A stretch of 62,725 bases of DNA from JBBQKF01 sp038326615 (GTDB lineage: Bacteria; Bacillota; Clostridia; Saccharofermentanales; UBA5734): the NCBI GenBank assembly GCA_038326615.1, contig JBBQKF010000007.1:1-62725 (forward strand). Direction: 5' to 3'. Below are positions 42,351 through 51,785 of this stretch, piece by piece. Position 1 is the stretch's first letter. The number at the start of each line of letters is the position of its first letter. The notes beneath the pieces are model-generated. The model did not search any database. It was not told where the DNA came from and saw only the letters and a program-made list of their open reading frames with translations. The position numbers and the translations under genes were made by a program.

Positions 42351-43391
42351 ATGAAACCGTTTATGTGTCTTGGAATTGAGTCCTCATGCGATGAAACAGC
42401 AGCTAGTGTTGTTGCAGATGGTCGTATACAAAAATCAAATGTTATAGCATCGCAAGTCGACTTTCACAAGCAATACGGCGGCGTTGTACCTGAAATTGCT
42501 TCCCGTATGCACGTCGAAGCGATATTGCCTGTTATTGATGAAGCATTAGCAGAAGCAAAATGCTCACTTGACGATATTGATCTTGTTGCGGTTACTTATG
42601 GTCCTGGGTTAGTAGGTGCTTTGCTTGTGGGGGTTTGTGCTGCAAAAGGAATTTGTGCAGTCAAAGGTATTCCATTGGTTGGCGTTAACCATATAGAAGG
42701 ACATATAGCTGCTAATTTTTTAGCAAATCCAGAACTTGAGCCACCGTTTATTTGCCTTGTAGCGTCTGGTGGACACAGTCATATAGTATTGGTTAAGGAT
42801 TATACTGATTTTGAGGTGCTTGGAAGGACAAGAGATGATGCAGCCGGTGAAGCATTTGACAAAATTGCACGTGCTTGTGGACTGGGGTATCCCGGAGGGC
42901 CTCTTATAGATAAAGCGTCGCAAGGCGGAAATCCAACTGCGATAATTTTCCCGAAAACTAGATTTTCGAATGGTTCTTTGGACTTTTCATTTAGTGGAGT
43001 CAAGACTGCTGCTCTTAATTATCTCAATAAACTTGAAATGACAGCGAATAATGAAGGGTTAAAACTTGAAGACGTACTTTCGATGCGTGATTTTACTGCA
43101 AGTTTTCAACAAGCTATAGTCGATGTTTTAGTTGAACATACCTTTATTGCAGCCAGAAACAATAAGCTCAGCAAAGTTTGTATGGCTGGGGGAGTAAGTG
43201 CTAACAGTGCATTAAGAAGCGCTATGAAGAAAATGGCTGAAAACCAAAATAAGGAAATATTTTTTCCTCCATTGATTCTATGCACTGACAACGCTGCAAT
43301 GATTGCATCCGCTGGATACTACTCATACAAGTTTGGCCGCATAGATAAAATGGATTTAAATGCAGTACCATCACTTGGATTTGATGACTAG
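42351..43391 (+). CDS. tsaD: tRNA N6-adenosine threonylcarbamoyltransferase TsaD
   Basis: 346 residues from the ATG at 42351 (ribosome site ATGGAGAA); earlier in-frame starts lie in the promoter region. LGIESSCDETAASVV, the metal-binding HIEGHIAANF, and SGGHSHIVLVKDY, DDAAGEAFDKIAR and the C-terminal AGGVSANSALR are all intact. With TsaB/C/E it makes the universal t6A modification next to the anticodon of ANN-decoding tRNAs. The partner genes are not in the window. Confidence 0.96.
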   Translation: MKPFMCLGIESSCDETAASVVADGRIQKSNVIASQVDFHKQYGGVVPEIASRMHVEAILPVIDEALAEAKCSLDDIDLVAVTYGPGLVGALLVGVCAAKGICAVKGIPLVGVNHIEGHIAANFLANPELEPPFICLVASGGHSHIVLVKDYTDFEVLGRTRDDAAGEAFDKIARACGLGYPGGPLIDKASQGGNPTAIIFPKTRFSNGSLDFSFSGVKTAALNYLNKLEMTANNEGLKLEDVLSMRDFTASFQQAIVDVLVEHTFIAARNNKLSKVCMAGGVSANSALRSAMKKMAENQNKEIFFPPLILCTDNAAMIASAGYYSYKFGRIDKMDLNAVPSLGFDD

Positions 43392-44188
43392 TTATCAATG
43401 CATAAAAAGTGCATAATTAATGAATAATTTCTCTATCACCTAAATAATTACATTTGATTTATTTTTTCATGAAAAGTAGGGCAATAGATACTTAAAAAAC
43501 AATCTTTTTGTCAAAATTATTTGCAAGAAAATGACGTTTATGATAATAGTTAAATTGATTTTTATAGAATTTGCAAGAAATTTCAAATTCCCCATCATAA
43601 AAACTTCAAACCACACAAAATAATGAAATACAATATGGGAAATAAAATAAAAATCACTCTTAAACTTTGTTGAAAATAGAGTATATTTTAAGAAAAAATA
43701 ACAAAAAAAATCTTTGTAAAAATCAAATATACACTTTATGAATAATCCACAATAAACAATTTTGTGTGGATAACTTTAATGAAATAGAAGAAAAAGCCTA
43801 AGAATAGGCATTCAAAATGCATTAAAATGTGGATAACTCTGTGGATAGTGTGTAAAACTATTGAATTCTTGCAAAAGATGATGAATAAAACTCAACTTGC
43901 AAAAAAACTGGTATAATAGACCAATGACTTTAAAATAATTTATTTTAACTATAATGTAATTGCTGCATTTGTGATGGAAATTGGCATTTATTATTTTAGT
44001 TGAAAACACGCTTTTTTAATTATATAGTTGAATATTTTAAAGAAATGCAAATCTTTTTGAATTTATAAAAATGATATAATTGTGATTGAAATTTTTAAAT
44101 GCAGTGAAAAATGCGTAAAATGAGTAAAGCAAAATATAGTAATTATAATAAGAAAAGGAATAATCAAAACAGATAGGAAATAATATTT
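43392..44188. other. 800-bp AT-rich non-coding region with DnaA-box-like motifs
   Basis: No gene. TGTGGATAA (complement of the DnaA box TTATCCACA) occurs exactly at 43765-43773 and 43828-43836, with near matches at 43840-43848 (TGTGGATAG) and about 43742-43750. The rest is about 80 per cent A+T. A TATAAT near 44075 probably serves smpB. Confidence 0.55.
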
Positions 44189-44659
44189 ATGGCATTAGAA
44201 AAGGGAATCAAAATAATTGCAGAAAATAGGAAAGTATTTCATGAATATTTTATTGATGAACGTATGGAAGCAGGTATAGAATTATCTGGAACTGAAGTTA
44301 AATCGGTCAGGCAGGGCAAGATAAATCTGAGCGACAGTTATATCATGGTTAAAGAGGGCGAATTGTGGCTAGTTGGAGCGCATATTAGTCCTTTTGAGCA
44401 AGGAAATCGCTTCAATAAAGATCCTATGAGAACAAGAAAACTTCTTATGCATAAAAGGGAAATCCTGAGGCTTTATGGCGTTGTAAAGCAAGAGGGGTTG
44501 ACCCTTGTGCCAACTAAGAGTTATTTCAAAAATAGCCGTATTAAAATTGAGGTTGGACTTGCAAAAGGAAAAAAAAATTATGATAAACGTGATACTGTTG
44601 CGCAAAGACAAGCAAACCGTGACATTGACCGCAAGATGAAAGAAAAAAGATACGAGTAG
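44189..44659 (+). CDS. smpB: SsrA-binding protein SmpB
   Basis: 156 residues, full length. It binds tmRNA and rescues stalled ribosomes. Motifs: NRKVFHEYFIDERMEAGIEL, GTEVKSVRQGKINLSDSY, SPFEQGNRFNKDPMR, GLTLVPTKSYFKN and the basic C-terminal tail with KKNYDKRDTVAQRQ. ATG has ribosome site AGGAAAT. The tmRNA gene itself is not seen downstream. Confidence 0.96.
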   Translation: MALEKGIKIIAENRKVFHEYFIDERMEAGIELSGTEVKSVRQGKINLSDSYIMVKEGELWLVGAHISPFEQGNRFNKDPMRTRKLLMHKREILRLYGVVKQEGLTLVPTKSYFKNSRIKIEVGLAKGKKNYDKRDTVAQRQANRDIDRKMKEKRYE

Positions 44660-44864
44660 TTCTTGCAAAATCAGTAATTTTAAAGTAAAATATATTCTAA
44701 GTTGTATATACAACTTAGAAATCTTTAATTTTGAATTTCTTGTTAATTTGTGATACAGATATTAAATTAAGGAATACAGTTTGTAATACACCTAAATCCA
44801 TTATAGCTAAAGAATTCGAATCAATTTTATGTTTGAATAAGTGGAAGGATATACTAAATAAATT

Positions 44865-46037
44865 ATGGAAAACAGGCAAGTTCACAAATACGAATTGGTA
44901 AAGTCTTACTTGCGTAAGTTTATTTTAGATAATCAGATTGCGCGGGGTGATAAAATTCCTTCCGAAAATGAACTTGCAATTTTGTTTAATGTCAGCAGAC
45001 TTACCGCAAGGCAAGCGATTACTGAACTTGTACATGAAGGTGTTTTATATCGACAAAGAGGAAGCGGAACTTTTGTCAATGGAAGAACTGGCAGAATAGG
45101 CGTTCTTATGTCATATATTGACAGTTACATTTTTACTGATATTGTAAGGGGAATAGACCACGTACTTCAAAGAGAAAATATGGGTATGCTGCTTACTTCT
45201 TCTGGTAATAGCATCTCACGTGAAAAAGCTTGCCTTGAAAACCTTATATCGCAAGGGATTGATGGACTTATTTATGAGCCAGCCAAGAGTGCAAAAAATA
45301 CAGCTAATATAAAACTTTTGCAAAGCATTACAGAACGTGGAATAAAAATTGTCAGCATTAATGGGTTTTTGCCAGTAATTAAATCGGGCAAGGTTTTAAT
45401 TGACGATTCTAAAGGTGTTCAAATTTTAGTTGAGAAAATGATTTCATTTGGACATAAGAAAATTGCAGGTATATTTTTGTCTGATCTTGTTCAGGGGGTA
45501 AGAAGATACAAGGGGTTTTGTGAAACACTTGATTTGAATGGTATTAAAGATTACGAGAAAAATGTACTTTGGTATCAACTTTCTGATCTTAATTCAAATA
45601 TTACAAAAATTCTTGATGGATTTTTCGAACGAATTGTTGAAGAGAAGGTCACAGCAGTTTGTTGTTACAACGATATTTTGGCTCAAAAACTTATTGAAGT
45701 TCTTTATCATAAGGGCATTCGCGTTCCAGAGCAAATTTCTGTAACGGGATTTGATGGTTTCGCGCTTACGAGACTAACAACAATGTATTATGTTACCAAC
45801 CCTAAAGATTTATCTCATAAAGATTCATTTCATAAAGATTTCTCAAATCAAGATAATCAGCATAGGGAAAGCGGGCTTGCAACTGTTATTCATCCTAGTA
45901 TGAAAGTAGGGGAAGAAAGCGTAAAGATGCTAATTGCGCTTATTAATAGCGAAATAAATGAAGACCAAGATAAAGCTTTTATCCAGATGGTTCCTGAATT
46001 TCTTGACGGAATAAGCCTTGGCAGAGTTATTACATAG
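44865..46037 (+). CDS. araR: AraR-like GntR/LacI hybrid transcription repressor
   Basis: 390 residues. Residues 5-72 are a GntR winged helix (IPSENELAILFNVSRLTARQ); residues 75-385 are a LacI-type periplasmic-binding sensor. This is the AraR layout that represses arabinose genes and is released by L-arabinose. The neighbours araB and araD support this. An odd stretch near residue 312, LSHKDSFHKDFSNQDNQH, is an internal repeat of HKDxxxxKD in the sensor domain that interrupts the usual sequence between MYYVTNP and ATVIHPS. The gene starts 446 bp before araB; no AraR palindrome was recognised. Confidence 0.82.
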   Translation: MENRQVHKYELVKSYLRKFILDNQIARGDKIPSENELAILFNVSRLTARQAITELVHEGVLYRQRGSGTFVNGRTGRIGVLMSYIDSYIFTDIVRGIDHVLQRENMGMLLTSSGNSISREKACLENLISQGIDGLIYEPAKSAKNTANIKLLQSITERGIKIVSINGFLPVIKSGKVLIDDSKGVQILVEKMISFGHKKIAGIFLSDLVQGVRRYKGFCETLDLNGIKDYEKNVLWYQLSDLNSNITKILDGFFERIVEEKVTAVCCYNDILAQKLIEVLYHKGIRVPEQISVTGFDGFALTRLTTMYYVTNPKDLSHKDSFHKDFSNQDNQHRESGLATVIHPSMKVGEESVKMLIALINSEINEDQDKAFIQMVPEFLDGISLGRVIT

Positions 46038-46483
46038 ATTATACAATTTTTGGATAAACATACTATTTTAAAATAAATCCAGCATGATTAAATGGCAAAA
46101 CACAATTTCATACTAAAGAGAAAGTGATGCTTCTAGAAAAATAAAGTATAAAATATTGGCATTAAATTGCAAAATTGAAACAGCATATTGATATATAATA
46201 ACGATATCTTATAATATTGTAACAAAATATAATATTAACAAAGACGCATAAAAACATTATAATAAAAGCATAGGAACAATATAAAAATAGAAAAGTAATT
46301 AGATAAAGATAAAATAGTAAATAGTTAAAGGTAAAATAGTAATTTTAGATAGAAATGGACTGGTAATAAGATGAAGTAAATAATTATTTGATAATACTTT
46401 GATAATAATAAGAAAAAATTAGATAAAAAATAGAGTTAACTAGTCTAAGTGAAATTTGAAATAGAAAACAGGAGGATAAAAAA
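46038..46483. other. AT-rich intergenic region before araB
   Basis: 446 bp without gene. It contains runs of AAATAGTAAA-like sequence (46305-46345) but no clear tandem array or operator. Confidence 0.4.
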
Positions 46484-48160
46484 ATGCAAAAAAAGTACTC
46501 AATTGGAATTGATTTCGGATCTTTATCAGGAAGAGCGGTCATTGTTGATGTTTCAACGGGAGAGGAAATCTCAACTGCTGTCAAAAACTATACTCATGGA
46601 TTTATTGAAGAAACTTTACCTGGAACGAATGAGAAGCTTCCACCTGACTGGACTTTACAGAATCCGCAAGACTACATGGAAGTTCTTGAAGAAGCAGTTC
46701 CACAAGCAATAAAAAGTGCTGGAATTGATGCTGCTGACATTATCGGTGTTGGCATTGATTTTACTGCATGTACTATATTGCCAATTAAAAAAGACGGCAC
46801 TCCTCTATGTTTTTTACCAGAATATAAAGCAAACAAACATTCATATGTAAAACTATGGAAACATCATGCAGCACAAGACCAAGCTAACAGACTAAATGAA
46901 ATAGCAGGACTTAGAAATGAGAGTTTTCTTGCAAGATATGGCGGGAAAATATCTTCTGAATGGCTTTTTCCTAAAATATGGCAAGTTGTTGAAGAAGCTC
47001 CTGAAATTTACGATGCCGCAGATAGATTTATTGAAGCTGCTGACTGGATTGTCATGATGCTCACAGGTAATGAAACACGAAACAGCTGTACTGCGGGTTA
47101 TAAAGGAATGTGGAATAAACGTGAAGGATTCCCTTCAAATAAATTTTTCAAAGCTTTAAACCCTAAAATGGAGAATGTTGTTGATGATAAATTATCAAGA
47201 AATATTGATCCAATTGGTAATAAAGCCGGCGAAATAACTGCTTTTGCATCATCTCTAACAGGACTTCGTGAAGGTACGGCAGTTGCTATTGGTAATGTCG
47301 ATGCTCATGTGGCTGTTCCGGCATGTGGTATCACTAAAGAAGGTCAGATGCTGATGATTATGGGAACTTCGACCTGCCATATTTTTCTTGGGAAAAAGGA
47401 AATGAATGTGCCAGGTATGTGCGGTGTTGTAGAAGACGGAGTACTGCCAGGATTTCTTGGGTACGAAGCTGGACAATCCTGTGTTGGAGATCATTTTGAC
47501 TGGTTTGTCAAAAATTGTGTACCTGAATCATATTATTCTGCTGCTAATGAAAAAGGACAAAACATCCATTTGTTCTTAAGAGAAAAAGCGATGCTCCAAA
47601 AACCAGGGGAATCAGGACTTCTTGCACTCGACTGGTGGAATGGAAACAGGTCAGTACTTGTTGATGTCGATTTGACAGGAATGATGATTGGTATGACTCT
47701 TACAACAAAACCTGAAGAAATCTACAGAGCGCTTATTGAAGCAACGGCATATGGAACTAGAGAAATAATTGAGACTTTCGAGAAAAACCAAGTACCTATA
47801 AATGAATTATTTGCCTGTGGAGGAATTGCCTCTAAAGATGCATTTATGATGCAGATTTATGCTGATGTAACTAACCGCGAAATTCGAATATCGGATAGTA
47901 ATCAGACGGTGGCACTTGGATCTGCGATGTTTGGAGCTGTTGCAGCTGGTAAAGATAATGGCGGCTATGATAGTATTTTTGATGCAGCAAAAGTTATGCC
48001 TCGCTTGAAAGACGTTGTTTACAAACCAAATCCTACGGCTGTTGAAGCATATAATAAATTATTTGCTGAATATGTGATTTTGCATGATTACTTTGGACGT
48101 GGCGAAAACGATGTTATGAAACGTCTTAAAGCAATGAAGAAAGAAGCAAGAAAAGATTAA
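46484..48160 (+). CDS. araB: Ribulokinase
   Basis: 558 residues, a full FGGY carbohydrate kinase that phosphorylates L-ribulose to L-ribulose 5-phosphate. N-terminal phosphate site GIDFGSLSGRAVIVDV, ribulokinase blocks GFIEETLPGTNEKLPPDW, VGIDFTACTILP, MGTSTCHIFLG, and FGGY-type C-terminal ATEYGTREIIETF-like block (ATAYGTREIIE), GGIASKD. Ribosome site AGGAGG. Next are a repeat and araD. araA (isomerase) is not in the window, so the pathway must be completed elsewhere. Confidence 0.95.
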   Translation: MQKKYSIGIDFGSLSGRAVIVDVSTGEEISTAVKNYTHGFIEETLPGTNEKLPPDWTLQNPQDYMEVLEEAVPQAIKSAGIDAADIIGVGIDFTACTILPIKKDGTPLCFLPEYKANKHSYVKLWKHHAAQDQANRLNEIAGLRNESFLARYGGKISSEWLFPKIWQVVEEAPEIYDAADRFIEAADWIVMMLTGNETRNSCTAGYKGMWNKREGFPSNKFFKALNPKMENVVDDKLSRNIDPIGNKAGEITAFASSLTGLREGTAVAIGNVDAHVAVPACGITKEGQMLMIMGTSTCHIFLGKKEMNVPGMCGVVEDGVLPGFLGYEAGQSCVGDHFDWFVKNCVPESYYSAANEKGQNIHLFLREKAMLQKPGESGLLALDWWNGNRSVLVDVDLTGMMIGMTLTTKPEEIYRALIEATAYGTREIIETFEKNQVPINELFACGGIASKDAFMMQIYADVTNREIRISDSNQTVALGSAMFGAVAAGKDNGGYDSIFDAAKVMPRLKDVVYKPNPTAVEAYNKLFAEYVILHDYFGRGENDVMKRLKAMKKEARKD

Positions 48161-48317
48161 AAGATTACTTTTTACACGAATAATAATCAATGAAATCAAA
48201 AAACACAAATTTAGCTAAATTTTAAGTTTAAAACTTAACTAATTGAATAAAATTATAGGTTGGTCTGTAAAATTGAGGATAGAGCAAGCGCAGAGTTAAA
48301 ATTGGATACTTACTTTT

Positions 48318-48388
48318 TACAGCTTACAGCTTACATCTTACATCTTACATCTTACATCTTACATCTTACTTCATGCTTCATGCTTCAT
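48318..48388. repeat. Heptamer tandem array TTACATC
   Basis: About five perfect TTACATC units preceded by TTACAGC and followed by three ATGCTTC units, within the araB-araD gap. Length variation could alter transcript stability. Confidence 0.88.
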
Positions 48389-48474
48389 AATTATTAAAAA
48401 TGATTAAGTTGAAGAAACTCATAAATATGGGCTGTAAAATTGAAGATAATTTGATATTGGAGGAAATTTACAAA

Positions 48475-49164
48475 ATGGATAAATTGATTAATGAAGTTCT
48501 TGAAGCAAATTTAGACCTGCCTAAAGCAGGACTTGTTGTTTTTACATGGGGTAATGTTAGTGCAATTGACCGTTCTCGTGGAATTGTAGTAATAAAGCCA
48601 AGCGGCGTTCCATACGAAGGCATGAAAAAAGAGCACATGGTGATTTTGGATTTGGATGGGAAAGTCATTTCTGGCAATTATAAACCTAGCAGTGACACTG
48701 ACACACATCTTGAGATTTATCGTTCATTTGATGATGTTGGTGGAATTGTCCATACTCATTCAAGATGGGCAACAATCTGGGCACAGGCATGTAAAGGCAT
48801 TCCAGCATATGGAACTACCCATGCAGATTATTTTTACGGTGAAATTCCATGCACAAGAAAACTTACTGATGATGAAATAAAGAATTTATATGAACTAAAT
48901 ACTGGGAAAGTCATTGTAGAAACTTTTAAAACAAGAAATATAGACCCCATGGCTGTTCCAGGGGTTGTTGTTGCATGTCATGGGCCATTTACATGGGGCA
49001 AAAACGCTGTTGATGCTGTTCACAATGCAATTGTTATGGATGAATGTGCGATGATGGCTTTAAATACTCAAATGGTTAATCCCGAAATTAAACCAATGGA
49101 TCAAAATCTTCTGGATAAACATTATTTGCGTAAGCACGGAAAAAATGCATATTATGGACAATAA
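48475..49164 (+). CDS. araD: L-ribulose-5-phosphate 4-epimerase
   Basis: 229 residues from the ATG at 48475, which has ribosome site GGAGGAAA; an upstream in-frame ATG at 48400 would add 25 unconserved residues. Class II aldolase-like zinc enzyme converting L-ribulose 5-phosphate to D-xylulose 5-phosphate. Motifs: GNVSAIDRSRGIVVIKPSG, Zn ligands in HTHSRWATIWAQ, TTHADYFYGEIPCTR, and CHGPFTWGK. Product enters the pentose phosphate pathway (transketolase at 15 kb). Confidence 0.95.
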   Translation: MDKLINEVLEANLDLPKAGLVVFTWGNVSAIDRSRGIVVIKPSGVPYEGMKKEHMVILDLDGKVISGNYKPSSDTDTHLEIYRSFDDVGGIVHTHSRWATIWAQACKGIPAYGTTHADYFYGEIPCTRKLTDDEIKNLYELNTGKVIVETFKTRNIDPMAVPGVVVACHGPFTWGKNAVDAVHNAIVMDECAMMALNTQMVNPEIKPMDQNLLDKHYLRKHGKNAYYGQ

Positions 49165-49302
49165 CAGACATCTGAAATACAATTGTATTGGATTTCAACT
49201 TATTTAATATAACATTTTTGATTACATAAAGATTGATTAGATATGAATAAAATTTGGTCGTTGACTGAAGAGTGGGTTAATAATTTGGGTGTTTGTTTGA
49301 AT

Positions 49303-49842
49303 TTATTTTGGGTGTTTGTTTGAATCCCTTCTTTGTCCTTTAGAAAGGCCTGTGCTTTTATCTTTAATTCGCATTTGTGAAAAAAAAGATTTAAGAAGTT
49401 CACTGGATTCATTAGCAAGCAGGCCATACTGATAATTGATTTTATGGTTAAGAGGAATGTCAAAAATTCTGGCTTTCGAAACAACTCCACCACCCTTAGG
49501 TTCTAAAGCGCCAAAATAAACATTTGCGAATTTTGCTTGCAAAATGGCACTAGCACACATAATGCAAGGCTCAAGAGTAACATAAAAATCGCAGCCGTCG
49601 AGTCTCCAGGAATTGAGCTTGCGGCATGCTTTACGGATTGCAATCATCTCTGCATGTAAAGTGACATCTTGTTTTGATTCGCGAAGATTGTATCCGGTTG
49701 CAATTACTTTACCGTCTTTCACAATCAAAGCACCGATTGGCGTTTCATCAATCAAATAAGCCTTGCGAGCTAAACGCAAGGCTTTTTTCATAAAATATTT
49801 TTCTTTTTCGTTAAAACAGTCTTGCATTTCAGGTTTTTGCAT
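49303..49842 (-). CDS. tadA: tRNA-specific adenosine deaminase TadA
   Basis: 179 residues. Zinc/catalytic motifs HAEMIAIRKA and TLEPCIMCASAI, with TPIGALIVKDGKVIATGYN before, are those of TadA, which makes inosine at the wobble position of tRNA-Arg. The N-terminal 15 residues before KEKYFMKKALRLA are extra; a start at the internal Met is possible. A 20-bp imperfect direct repeat (TTTGGGTGTTTGTTTGAAT) near its stop at 49282-49322 overlaps the C-terminal codons, suggesting duplication of the gene end. Confidence 0.93.
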   Translation of the reverse strand: MQKPEMQDCFNEKEKYFMKKALRLARKAYLIDETPIGALIVKDGKVIATGYNLRESKQDVTLHAEMIAIRKACRKLNSWRLDGCDFYVTLEPCIMCASAILQAKFANVYFGALEPKGGGVVSKARIFDIPLNHKINYQYGLLANESSELLKSFFSQMRIKDKSTGLSKGQRRDSNKHPK

Positions 49843-50081
49843 TTATAAATCTCCCATTTATTTCGTTTGTTGTAAAATGAATACAATGTATCTTTTATTA
49901 CACGATTTCCTATTGATATTCGAAATATTGAATTAATTATACCAACAAAATTTATGGGATGCAAATTAGGATTTGAAGTATATATAATACACTGCATAAT
50001 TGACCAAAATTATAATAATCTCATTACAGTTATTTTTGTATTTTGCTATTTACAAAACACAAACCATAAAATAATTTCAAT

Positions 50082-51413
50082 CTAATCAAAAAATATTTCG
50101 GTTGAAGGAACATTGCGGATTTTTAGTTTCCAGGAAGTTCCAGCACCGAAAATAGTTTCCATTCCTTCTATATAAGTATCTACTAATTCAAAAGGCACAA
50201 AAGCCTGAACAGTACCAGCAAATCCGCCTCCATGTACCCGGCATGCGCCTTTTCCTTCGAGCAGGATCATTGATATGGCTAGTCCCAAGGCAATTGGCTG
50301 TTCTTCGGGTAATTTCAGGGAATAAATATTCTGTAGACATGTCCAAGAAGATATCCCGGATTCGTTTACCAATTTAAGGAACTCGTCGATGTTCTTGTCT
50401 TTTAGTGCGCTAGATTGTAAGTTGACTTTCTTATCATCTGAATAAAAGTGCATAGCTCTGAGAATAGCTTTATCTCCAACTTTATTCCTAAGGGGTAGAA
50501 TAGAAGAGACGAAATCTTCATATGCTACTTCGCTTAAAACTTCTTTGCCAAAAAATGTAGCAACTTTCTTCATATCTGCGGGTATTGAGGCATAATCATC
50601 ATTTAGATCTGCATGACTACCGCCAGTGTTTGAAATAATCAATGAATATCCGTAAGTCTCAAAATCAACGGAAATAGCATTTACAACTGGCTCGCCAGGT
50701 GTTTTGAAGTCGATTGACATAATTCCACCGACTGAGCATCCACATTGATCCATAAGTCCACAAGGTTTTCCAAAAAAATGATTCTCAGCATACTGCGATA
50801 TTAGTGCCATTGTAACTGGCATAATTTTCCCCTCATTGTAAAGATAATTTAGAATCGTTGTGACTAAAATTTCGAAAGCTGCAGAAGAACTAAGGCCAGA
50901 GCCTTTTGGAACCCTGCTAGTTGTGTAAGCATCAAAGCCACCGATTTTGTAGCCGCGGCGGACCATCTCAGAGGAAATACCCCTTATGAGTGAAGCTGAA
51001 TGATAATTCTCAGATTCCTGTGGTGTAAGAATATTAAGATCAATAATATCCATTCCGTCATATTCTTCAGATTTAAGGCGTATGATATTGTCGTTATTTG
51101 GCGAAACAACAGCAAGAATGTCTAGGTCTACACTTGCGCATAAGACATTTCCTCTTTGGTGGTCAGTATGATTTCCTGCGATTTCTGTTCTGCCTGAGGT
51201 GCTAAACATTCTTATCTTTGAATGTTCAGGGAATTGCCATGTAAACAATTTCGTGACATGCTCATACCTTATCAGTTGAGAAATCAGAGTTTTCTCATCA
51301 TTTCCGTAGAGTGCAGCCATTTGTTGTATAACTTTCTCGTTTTTTAAAGCTGATTCAAGTCTATCTATTTTTATCATTTTATATTTGTATGAAAAGGTAG
51401 TTTGCCTTAACAT
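50082..51413 (-). CDS. galK: Galactokinase
   Basis: 443 residues. GHMP kinase phosphorylating alpha-D-galactose at C1. Signature GRTEIAGNHTDHQRGNVL, ATP loop VPKGSGLSSSAAFEIL, and C-terminal GACRVHGGGFAGTVQAF are intact, and FGKPCGLMDQCGCSVGG with the catalytic Asp. The first Met has ribosome site GAGGAG; an internal Met at residue 13 is an alternative. No galT or galE lies nearby, so the Leloir pathway must be completed elsewhere. Confidence 0.94.
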   Translation of the reverse strand: MLRQTTFSYKYKMIKIDRLESALKNEKVIQQMAALYGNDEKTLISQLIRYEHVTKLFTWQFPEHSKIRMFSTSGRTEIAGNHTDHQRGNVLCASVDLDILAVVSPNNDNIIRLKSEEYDGMDIIDLNILTPQESENYHSASLIRGISSEMVRRGYKIGGFDAYTTSRVPKGSGLSSSAAFEILVTTILNYLYNEGKIMPVTMALISQYAENHFFGKPCGLMDQCGCSVGGIMSIDFKTPGEPVVNAISVDFETYGYSLIISNTGGSHADLNDDYASIPADMKKVATFFGKEVLSEVAYEDFVSSILPLRNKVGDKAILRAMHFYSDDKKVNLQSSALKDKNIDEFLKLVNESGISSWTCLQNIYSLKLPEEQPIALGLAISMILLEGKGACRVHGGGFAGTVQAFVPFELVDTYIEGMETIFGAGTSWKLKIRNVPSTEIFFD

Positions 51414-51785
51414 ACTCTCCTCTCGATTTCTAATTTATAATAATACATTAATGTAATAACAATTATTTCTAATAAAAAAAATATTAAAATTCATATCCAT
51501 TTTCACTCGTAATCATTTTCTAAATTGATATATTGTCTCATTCAATTTGCTTTCTATCATTTTTTTATCAGCTTTCAAGAAGGTTACGGTTCTGCTAGTA
51601 ACAATAATAAACTCTACTGAGAAAACGTGATAGTTTTCATGTACAAACACATTATAGCTGAAATGTAATTTATTAGCACTAGATAAATGTTTGAAATTTA
51701 TGTTTATTTGGTGTTTTCGTGTTTCATTTTTTCACACTGAGCGGTATAATTAAGTAGTTAGATTTGATAAATGATTGGAGATGTT
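51414..51785. other. Intergenic region before the crtQ-like gene
   Basis: About 370 bp, AT-rich, without gene, repeat or RNA that I recognise. Confidence 0.4.

Noticed and set aside
43742..43848. Chromosome origin
   Set aside because: DnaA-box-like sites are present but dnaA, dnaN and typical neighbours are not, and there is no clear unwinding element.
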